Origin: Dioszegia crocea | Lineage: Eukaryota > Basidiomycota > Tremellomycetes > Tremellales > Bulleribasidiaceae | Assembly (NCBI GenBank): GCA_001600615.1 | Contig: BCKK01000007.1 | Coordinates: forward strand, 1,208,431-1,272,430 | Direction: 5' to 3' | Length of the DNA: 64,000 nucleotides | In this document: piece by piece, positions 55,926 through 64,000 of the stretch | Layout of the letters: each line of letters begins with the position of its first letter | How positions within the stretch are numbered: position 1 is the first letter of the stretch | Made by a program: the position numbers and the translations under genes | Notes under the pieces: generated by a model | Told to the model about the DNA's origin: nothing | The model's database searches: none | The model's input: only the letters and a program-made list of their open reading frames with translations

Positions 55926-57355
55926 TCGACTAGGTAAAGTCTTGACTGGTGGGGATACCATTCTTGATGATGGTAGGAGTGATGGGGTGTATGAGGTAAA
56001 TGAGCAATCATCAGTGGCGACCGCACCCCTTTTATGCAAGGAGACCGAAGCTGTGCTTTCCCACGACCAAAGATGGCTGGCAGGCATGGTCAGCTGCAGC
56101 TGGTCCAGTGCCACAATTCAGCGTCATCTGTTTCAGATAAAGCGGGTGGCGATTGCCAAAAGAAGCAATTTTGCCACGTGTCGCCTCGTCCGTGCCTGAA
56201 CTCGTTCCCATGATGATCCTCGAATCGTCAGGGCAAGTTTGCGTAGCATATGACTCATTATTTCTTATCGTTCTCATCTACACAGCCTCCCTGGCTCACT
56301 TACATTGCTCTCTCAAAGCAACTTATCATCCTCATCGTAGCAATTTCTCATCCTGTCCCATCTCGACACCCTCGACACGGAACGCTCGGCGGTCACATCC
56401 GTTGCTTCATCCGACCATGCAGTGCCAGCTCTGGCGATAATCCCGTGCCTCGGAGTCAAATGGGCGACAACGTCGACTGCAAAGACTTAAAACGATGCTG
56501 GCAAGTAGTCCGACTGCATACCTCGAGGACATCTAGGTGTTCGCTTGCGGACACCTGGGTGGGATAGGGTAAGGGCCAACAGGTATGGTGCAATGTCGGA
56601 TACTGACAAGGGGCTGCTTGTCTGCCACTCAGCTCTCCCGTTCCAAGGAGTAAAAGCGGACACTCCATGGTTGGAGTATAATAACCCCCGTCTGTCGTGG
56701 ACATGGACGCTAAACTTTCTTCCGTCTTTCCTGGGAACTCAGACGCTAAACTCTTTTCTCATGGCCCATCCTCTAAGTTTTTCATCCTAGGTGTTTCTCG
56801 CGGGGCAGGGCTCTGGAGTCGTGTTTCTTCTGGCGGTGGGAAGAGATACAGCTACATCCCGAGTACGTCTGCGATCCGTCGGCCTTGATCGCACCTCTCC
56901 TCCCATCCCATCTTCTTCACTTGCCCAACAGAGCTTTCCCATCCCGGGATTCGCTCTGTTGGGCTTCTTTTTTTTGCCGTTTTTTTTGGTAAGCGTAGGT
57001 GATCGAGGGAGACCAACTTCACCTATGGAGGTAGTATGCAGACAGTGGAGATTGAGAGCAAATTTAAAGCCGCAGGCCACATGCGCACGAGGTTCATACG
57101 TGATGTAAATATGCCTCCTGACATGGCTTGCATGTCTCTTATGCAGAAGCCTAGACGTCCGACCGTAGCTGCTCGTCAGACTGATGGGCCACGACATGAG
57201 TATAGCCAGCTTAATCCAGCGTGGTCGACGTCTGTGCTGGTGAGTGATGAGGAAGTCCTCCAGCAGAATTCAGTAAAGTATGATCCGTAACACCTGTTCA
57301 CCGCTTGAATTCTATACATTCAGCTGCAGCTATGGCCCGCCATCCCGCACACCCT
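55926..57355. other. long intergenic region with a hairpin and T-runs
   Basis: A 1.4 kb gap, the longest in the window. The right part holds the 12 bp perfect stem-loop at 56923-56964 and two T-runs. The left part is the upstream region of the NIMA-type kinase. Several short open frames overlap on both strands; none shows a known domain. The region may encode a non-coding RNA. Confidence 0.5.
56923..56987 (+). other. perfect 12 bp inverted repeat followed by T-runs
   Basis: GCCCAACAGAGC at 56923-56934 is perfectly complementary to GCTCTGTTGGGC at 56953-56964. The 18 nt loop contains a second palindrome, ATCCCGGGAT (56941-56950). One base past the stem starts TTC and a run of eight T (56968-56975), and a second run of eight T follows at 56980-56987. 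This is the arrangement of a structured small RNA ending at a Pol III terminator. It could also be a cruciform-forming site. I found no clear A or B box. Confidence 0.5.
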
Positions 57356-59178
57356 TCAAGAGACATCAGAAAAGACCGCAGGCGAGCTTGTCCCAATCCC
57401 CTCCGTACCGCATGAGAAGAGCGCGAAGAAGGTACCGATGAAGTAAGAATCAAACGGCCTCTCCCTGACGAGCACATATACGGGCACCGAGCCGATCTTC
57501 TCCAACCTTCCGGAGGCATCTATGATTGAAAATGTATATTCGTCCGGTTTAGCATCGATGATGATGTGTATCTTGTCGGATGGGGGTGCAGCAACTCGCT
57601 TCTCCTGCTCTATCAGCTCGAATACTACTGCAGCGGACCCGACTTACAATGAGGACCGGCGCTTCGCTATCTGGATTAGAATGTCGGAATACCAGCTCCC
57701 TCTCTCCCGTCTCTTTCCTAATTTGGATCCCCAGCGACATGCATGACCACTTGCTCCACCAGATCGCTGCACCGGCCTCTTCGCCTGGTCTCTGTGGCGT
57801 AAAATCGACGGTGACCTTCCACTGACCCGTGAAGCAGGTCTGCTTCTTGCACAACATGGAGATGGCTTCGTCGTCTGCGAAAGTATATGGACCGCCGTGA
57901 ATTGTCAAAGCGCCAGGATGGAGATTGAGATCAAAGTCGTTTTTCAGTGGTGTGCGAGGCTGGTACCATCCATTTTGAGGTAAATCTGTACATCAGCACC
58001 TTGCCTTTTTAGAGACTGAAGGGACTCACTCGCATTTGGACTAAACTGACTCGACCACTCCTCATACTCTCTAGATCTCGGCAGATCGACCTCGGTTGGA
58101 CCCTGGATGCCTGCTGGCTGGCGGTGATTGACAATCGGCCAGTCATCGACCCATTCGACAGGTAGGAGGAAGGTTGCTCGGCCAAGTTGAGAGTTGACAC
58201 CGTTTTGCGGACGAACAGCTAGGAATACAGCCCACCACCGTCCATCTGGTCCCTCCACCATATCCACTGACGGATCAGCAAACTCCCAAACTGTATCACT
58301 CACTGTGTCCTGTCTCCTGAACAGTGGGGTCATCGCCATTGTGAAGCATAGGATTCACCTTTCCATTCTCACCAGCTTCATACGGCCCGTCAGGCCCCAC
58401 CTTGCTCCGCGAGATATGCTGTTGGTGGTCCAACTCCGTACCTCCGTCCGCCGTACTGAGATAGTAGTAGCCGTTCCTCTTGTACACATGTGGTCCCTCG
58501 CAGCACCGATTGCCAGTCTCGAAGTTTTGTCGCATGAGGGCGGCTGGGCCAAGACAGCGACCGCTGGATAGATCGACCTTGACGATGTACACTCCGGAGT
58601 TGTACCATCCAGGCTCGCCTACATAGTCCGGTACGGGCTTACGCCAAGAGTACCAGACTGTGCCGTCGTCGTCAAAGAACAGCTGCTGTATTAGAATGTA
58701 AGGTCGTAGGGCTAAAGAACGACCTACATCTTGGTCGATGCCAGTCACGTCAAAGTAGATTGGATCGCTCCACTTCGTCTCATCAAAGATATCGTCCGTT
58801 TTAACGTAGAATCCACGAGCTTGAGCCGGAACCTGTAGTATTAGCAACCAATCTAGATGCAGATCGGTATACTCACATCGTTCTCATTCGACTTTAGGCG
58901 CATGTAATTGATGGCGGTAGTCATATACCAAAATCCCTTGTTGTATCTCAGCGTTGGGGCACTGATCCCTACGCCGGCCTTGTTGACTCTCAGGTCAATT
59001 GGCTTGTTCTGTTGAGGGCATGACCAATCAGTCGCCAGTCGATCAGATCAGAGCTATGGTAGATGGCTACGCCCGGAAAGTATTCGAAAGTTGACACGGC
59101 GAGGAAATAGTCCTTTCCTTTGCGGCAGATGGAGGGATCAGGATTGAAGCCTGGGATGATAGGGTTCCGATAGACCAT
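57356..59178 (-). CDS. glycoside hydrolase family 43 (beta-xylosidase/arabinofuranosidase-like)
   Basis: Starts [20 protein letters not shown] at 59178. FNPDPS carries the catalytic-base aspartate of GH43. [20 protein letters not shown] with [12 protein letters not shown] is the blade-1 signature of GH43 beta-xylosidases. Later blocks are [10 protein letters not shown], a [20 protein letters not shown] segment with the transition-state aspartate, and [20 protein letters not shown] with the catalytic-acid glutamate of EGPH. The C-terminal half, [20 protein letters not shown] and [12 protein letters not shown], leads into the beta-sandwich domain ending PAVFSDVS at 57356. About 530 residues in several exons with short introns. 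No signal peptide is visible, so the enzyme is probably cytosolic and acts on imported oligosaccharides, as in bacterial XynB-type enzymes. Substrate (xylan or arabinan fragments) not resolved. Confidence 0.88.
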
Positions 59179-59574
59179 GGCGAGGTCGACAGCTTGGAAT
59201 GATACATGATGAATAGATGTGCATCAGATGCTGGCTATAAGTTATGGCTAATCCAAGACTACGGTTTGGGTGACGGAGCATTCTCGGAGCAATCGGCTCG
59301 CGTCTTGATTTTAGACGCCGGTCAAGAGGCCGTGCGGTCAACTTGCATGTAGACAGCTGTAGACAGGTACCTTGTTCACCAACAGGACTGCACGCAGACG
59401 ATCGCGACTGAGCTTCGAACGTGAAAGGCATCATTGTCAGCTGACACTTGTCTCGATACTGCATGTACGTGTATGCATATGTGGACCTCACACATCTACC
59501 CAAGACCCATCCCGACCTTCCTCAGCCTAACAATCCAAACAATCGCGCAAGACCAAATTCCATCACAACGGCTT
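59179..59574. other. upstream region of the GH43 gene
   Basis: About 400 bp between the GH43 start and the stop of a small minus-strand gene. It should carry the GH43 promoter. Nothing else recognised. Confidence 0.5.
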
Positions 59575-59892
59575 TCATTTGGAAGACGAAGGAAGAGTGA
59601 GCTCCAGCATTTGCTTCGAATATGCCAGCCCGGTAGCGGCTCGCTGTTCGGCGAACTTGGTTGCCTGCTCTGTGCAGATGTTGGTGTAAACTGTCAGTGC
59701 GAGTCGCTTCTTATCCGGTTCCATGGCAAGTGCGGTCCTCTTTTCTTCACGTGTGATCGCCGCCATGGTATCATTGTAAGACTTCGTACAGGCCTCGATC
59801 GATGCCAAACGATTTTGCAGTCGCTGCTTCTCTTCAGGGGTCCACTCGTTGACGTCCTCGGAGCTACGGCCGCTTGGTACACTCGAGCTCAT
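59575..59892 (-). CDS. small hypothetical protein, 105 residues
   Basis: A single open frame starting MSSSVPSGRSSEDVNEWTPE and ending QMLELTLPSSSK. Charged and helical (EEKQRLQNRLASIEACTKSY, EPDKKRLALTVYTNICTEQA), likely one coiled coil. I do not recognise the family. The frame is intact and the codon use good. It lies between the GH43 promoter and SMC4, divergent from SMC4 across 622 bp. Confidence 0.55.
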   Translation of the reverse strand: MSSSVPSGRSSEDVNEWTPEEKQRLQNRLASIEACTKSYNDTMAAITREEKRTALAMEPDKKRLALTVYTNICTEQATKFAEQRAATGLAYSKQMLELTLPSSSK

Positions 59893-60514
59893 GATGGTGA
59901 AGCCGAAGTATCGGTTCCTCTTGGAGTGTGGTGCTGTAGCTGTGAGGGACGGAAATGAATCAGATAGTTAGTCGGTTGGGGGGTATGTAGTCCTGCTTGG
60001 GAAGTGCTGGCTTTGCTTGGGGTAGGGAACTCGATTCGACGTCACTGCTGACCGGTGACTGGTACCAGGAGGAAGGGGATTTAGGAGGTAAGGGAAGGTT
60101 GAGGTATGAACTGTGAATGTCAGCCCTCCGTATCGCTTTATATGCGTACCTGTAGCTGCCGATATCACCCGATGCGCCTTCCCCTCGGAGATCCTTTCTG
60201 TTATCGTCCCTCGACCTGTTCGGGATGCTCCGAGTGTGGGTTCACCATTCATCGGCGTTTTAGACTTGCTGCGGCGTTAATAATTCGTGGCAAGTCAGTG
60301 CGTCAGCTGCGGAGCAGACTCCCTGGAACATGCTAGAGTTAGCAGGGCAGCCGTTGACATTCAATATGGACCGAGGCCCAACATATGGAAGCGGAGGTGC
60401 CACATTCCTTCACGGCCACGTGGAAGCGAGACGCGACTTACGTTACCGTCCCGACGCGTCTTTCGCCCAAAAACAACAGCACTGACTGTACTTTCTTTCT
60501 CTACTCAACCCGCA
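59893..60514. other. divergent region upstream of SMC4
   Basis: A 622 bp gap. The SMC4 frame stays open upstream to an ATG at 60287, but that extension has no coding character and is more likely leader sequence. Otherwise nothing recognised. Confidence 0.5.
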
Positions 60515-63500
60515 ATGCCACCAAGAAGAACGTCAAGGGCAGTATCAGGTCCCTCGGTACCCCCACCACCACCCGCCGCTCGAACAAGTCGCGCTCGGAA
60601 AGCATCGATGGCGCCGACGGTTCCTTCCGACGATGAGGGCGAAGGATTTCCGGGAGATTCGGATGATGATCCAGCGGAAGAAGAGGAGGAGATAGTCAAG
60701 CCGAAGTCTAGGCGATCTGCACCGGTATCGAAACCGAAATCAAAGTCCGCCAGCTCCAAAGCCCCGAGACGGATCGTATCGGATGAAGAAGAGGAGGAGG
60801 AAGTAGTTAAGCCGAAATCGAAGCGAGCTGCCCCCAAATCGACTGCGCCGGGCGTACCTGCCAAGCGGAAGAGCGCTAGGATATCCATGGCTAGTGCCGC
60901 GGAGGAGGATAGCGTGGCGGATGAAGAGGAAGGGAGGGACGGGGAAGAGGAGGTCAAGCCGAGATCGAGAAAGACATCGGGTGGAAGAGCGAAGAAGATC
61001 TCAAAGCAGGAACCGGTGGTGGAGGCGACGGCGGAGGTGGCGGAGGTGGTGGAGGAGAAGGACGAGGAAGTTACGCCATCTGCTGAGGCAACGCAACTCG
61101 CTGAGGCAATCGAACTACCCTCAGCCGCGCAAATCCCCCCTCCTGTTACTGCGGCAGATGAAGAGGAAGAGGAGTCGGACTACGAGGAAGCGGACGCTAC
61201 GATCCGACTCGACTCTGCTCCTAAGCTATCTGCAACTCCTCTTCCCTCAAACTCTTCTCTTCGTCCACCAACCACTCCTTCCCGCCTTGCCCCTCCTTCC
61301 ACACCATTCGGAGACAAAACTCCTACTGGCCCATCTCGCGCCTACTCCATTCCCCCTTCACCCGCTCCGGCCCCTCCCCCTCCATCTACAGGCCCCAAGC
61401 CCCGTCTTACAATCCACAAAATCGTCCTTATCGACTTCAAATCCTATGCGGGTCGACAGGAGATTGGGCCATTCCATAAATCCTTCTCGGCAATCGTGGG
61501 GCCGAACGGGTCTGGAAAGTCAAACACTATCGACGCTCTGTTGTTTGTCTTTGGGTACAGGGCGAGTAAGATGCGTCAGGGGAAACTCAGCGAGTTGATT
61601 CATAACTCTGCTGGGAAGGAAGGAATTGAGAGCTGTAGTGTGGAGGTGTGGTTTAGGGAGATTGTCGATCTGGTCAGTTGGAACGAGCTCAGTTGACCGC
61701 CGAGAGCAAAGCTGACAACCCAGCCTGGAGTGGATAACTTCCTCCTTGTTCCCAAATCTGAACTAGTTGTCAATCGCACAGCCTATCGCAATAACTCCTC
61801 AAAGTACACTATCAACGATAGGACTTCAACCTTTACGGAAGTCACCACTTTGCTCAAGGCCAAGGGTATCGATTTGGATCACAATCGTTTCTTGATTCTT
61901 CAGGTAAGCTAAGCGATTCTACAGTATGTTCTTGGACTCAGCTCACTTACTAGGGCGAAGTCGAATCCATCGCGCTGATGAAGCCCAAAGCTGGCAATGA
62001 GCACGAGGACGGTCTGCTCGAATACCTCGAAGATATCATCGGGACGACCAAATACAAGCAGCCGATCGAAGAGGCCGAGCAGGAGGTGGAGAAGCTCAAC
62101 GAGGACAAGGGGGAGAAGTTCAGTCGGTTGAAGGTGGTAGAGAGGGAACGTGCGGCGTTGGAGGTAAGTCCCCGGGCTCTGCGCGAGGAATCCAGGCTGA
62201 ATGATCAGGACAAGAAGCAGGAAGCTGAAGACTTCTTGCGAGACTCTAACGAGTTGACGAGGAAGAAGTCGTTGATGTATCAACACAACATGAACACTCT
62301 CAACAACAACGTGGAAATTACCACTCAAGCTATCGTACGTTCAGCCATTCAGCTTATGGTACTGAACTGACCCTATAGGAAGCCTTCACTGCGGAATTGG
62401 CGGACGAGCAAGATCGTAATGCCCATCACCTCGCCGAGATCACTCAACTCCAACAAGCTTACGACGACCAAGTTGCTACATTTGAGCAGGTTAAGAAATT
62501 CGCAGATCAGCTTGTGAAGGATTCTAAGAAGTTCGAGAAGGAGGAAGTGGGATTGAATGAGAAGAAGAAGCATTTAGGGACGAGAGTAAAGAAGGCCAAG
62601 AAGAGTTTGACGGATGTGAGTTGAATTCTTCTCGATATTGAGCTTTCCTGGATGTAACTGACATGGCAGGATGGACATGCTCGATCTGAAGCTCTGTCGA
62701 CTATCGAGAATTGCGGATCGGAGCTGGAGAAAAACCGCAAAAAGGTCACAGACCTGGAGAGCAAGCTTGAGGCGGAAGAGGCCGAGCTGGAGGAAGTCCG
62801 AGATAGTCTGAAGGGTGAGCTTTATTGTTTTCTAATTTCAGGGCAGATGTATAGCTGACATCTTAGGCAAAACAGATCACTTCACCGCTCAAATCGAAAC
62901 CAAGCAGCGCGAGCTCGAACCCTGGACAGCCAAGATATCCGAAAAGCAGTCGTCGATCGACGTCGCCACTTCCGAGCGCGACCTGCTATCGGCAAAAGCT
63001 ACAGCGGCACTTGCATCGCTGGAAGAGGCCAAGGCGAATCTTGAGAAGATCAAATCTGGAGATGGCAATAAGCAGGAGGAGTATGAGCGGTTGAAGGGGG
63101 AGAAGAAGAAGGCGCAGGTGGCATTGAAGGAGAAGGAAGAGATCCTCCAGGTGAGCCAAGCTACGGACAAGACTGACGAGCAGGGAATGTCGGCCAAGTC
63201 TGAACAACTCCGAGCGAAAGTCTCCAGTTCGAGATCCAAGACGGATGAAGCTAAGGCTTCACTCCAAGCGGACAAGTCTGAGAATGCCGTATTGGGCAGT
63301 TTGAACAAGCTCAAAGCGCAGGGCAGGATCAAGGGTTTCCATGTGAGCTGAACATGGCTGTGTCTAGTCTGGAGCTGACGAACAGGGACGACTTGGAGAT
63401 CTCGGTGTCATCGACGACAAATACGATGTAGCCGTCACCACCGCCTGTTCAGCCCTCAACAACCTCGTCGTGGACACTGTCGAGCAAGGCCAAGCGTGCA

Positions 63501-64000
63501 TTGAACACCTTCGCAAAGGCAATGTCGGTCGAGCCAGCTTTATGGTACTTGAAAAGCTCCCACCGCGCGATTTAACACCCATCGACACGCCAGAGAATGT
63601 CCCTCGGCTATTCGACTTGATCAAACCTAAAGATCCTCGATTCGCAACTGCCTTTTACAAGGGATTGTTCAATACGCTCGTAGCGGATGATCTGGCCCAG
63701 GCACAGCGGATTGGGTACGGCAAGAAACGATGGCGTGTGGTTACGCTCGCGGGTCAGCTTATCGACCCGTCCGGGACAATGTCGGGTGGTGGTTCCAGAG
63801 TAAGCCGAGGAGGGATGAGCTCCAAGTTTACGGCGGACAGAGTGGAGCCTGAAGTCGTGGCCCGTCTGGAGATGGAATTAGGCCAGGCCGAGCAGGATTT
63901 GGCGGGCTTTGTAGCCGAGAAGAAGGGGTTAGAAGTGGAGGTTGCAAAGTTGAAGAAGAGGGTGCCTGAGATTGAAATGGAGATGGAGAAGATTGAGCTG
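60515..64000 (+). CDS. SMC4: condensin subunit SMC4, partial (C-terminus off the right edge)
   Basis: Core ATPase of condensin, which pairs with SMC2 to compact mitotic chromosomes. The start MPPRRTSRAVSGPSVPPPPP opens a long disordered, acidic and Lys/Pro-rich N-terminus of about 290 residues. The ATPase head starts IHKIVLIDFKSYAGRQEIGP, with Walker A GPNGSGKSN and then ALLFVFGYRASKMRQGKLSE, the SMC4 variant of this segment. Next come LLKAKGIDLDHNRFLILQGE and VESIALMKPKAGNEHEDGLL, also SMC4-type. A long coiled coil follows. The hinge is complete: GRLGDLGVIDDKYDVAVTTA, ALNNLVVDTVEQGQACIEHL, and WRVVTLAGQLIDPSGTMSGG. The second coiled coil begins and is cut by the window. The C-terminal Walker B and signature motif are outside. 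About ten short introns. Confidence 0.93.

Noticed and set aside
60287..60514. Upstream extension of SMC4 to an earlier ATG
   Set aside because: The added residues show no conservation pattern; MPPRRTSRA at 60515 is a typical start.
15675..64000. MMS19, RAD9 and SMC4 as a genome-maintenance cluster
   Set aside because: They are separated by unrelated genes, lie on both strands and have no shared regulatory element; probably chance.
1..64000. tRNA genes, transposons or CRISPR-like arrays
   Set aside because: No B-box tRNA pattern, no terminal repeats with a transposase, and no regular repeat-spacer array were seen.

Overview
The window is a gene-dense nuclear segment of a fungus, most likely a basidiomycete yeast of the Tremellomycetes (Cryptococcus, Kwoniella or Saitozyma-like). 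Three things point there: almost every gene is cut by many 40-60 nt GT-AG introns carrying a near-invariant AGCTGAC/AGCTGAT branch site a few bases before the acceptor; genes are packed 200-600 bp apart on both strands; and a secreted cysteine-rich protein with a CPL1-like C-terminal module is present. No tRNA, rRNA, transposon or CRISPR array was found. One ambiguous base (n) lies at 7495.

Layout: 1-7018 holds a partial GPATCH1-like splicing protein (-), a MEMO1 homologue (+), a small complex I subunit (-) and a Pumilio-repeat protein (+). 7890-9738 holds two unrecognised multi-exon genes (-). 10090-15369 holds a PTS1-tagged acyl-CoA ligase (-) and phosphoacetylglucosamine mutase (-). 15675-23551 holds MMS19 (-) and the AP-3 delta adaptin (+), sharing a 273 bp divergent promoter. 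23828-25356 holds two small unknown genes, one with a one-base frame break. 26464-31241 holds CWC22 (+) and a cytochrome P450 (+). 31622-33496 holds a tandem set of three diverged copies of an unknown gene family, one broken. 33910-42172 holds an Rcf2-like membrane protein (-), RAD9 (+), a tiny gene (-) and an F-BAR/DEP/RhoGAP protein (+). 42772-44578 holds two intronless unknown proteins. 44752-50606 holds three paralogous GNAT acetyltransferases around a CPL1-like secreted protein. 50728-60514 holds eIF3c (-), a NIMA-family kinase (-), a GH43 beta-xylosidase-like enzyme (-) and a small unknown gene (-). 60515 to the right edge is SMC4 (+), cut by the window.

Most genes are conserved housekeeping functions with no obvious joint pathway. 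MMS19, RAD9 and SMC4 all serve genome maintenance, but they are spread over 48 kb and this looks coincidental. The accessory parts are the unknown tandem family, the GNAT/CPL1 block, the P450 with an atypical I helix, the GH43 enzyme, and a perfect hairpin followed by T-runs in the 1.4 kb gap at 55926-57355. I see no clear new multi-gene system; the tandem family and the hairpin are the best leads.
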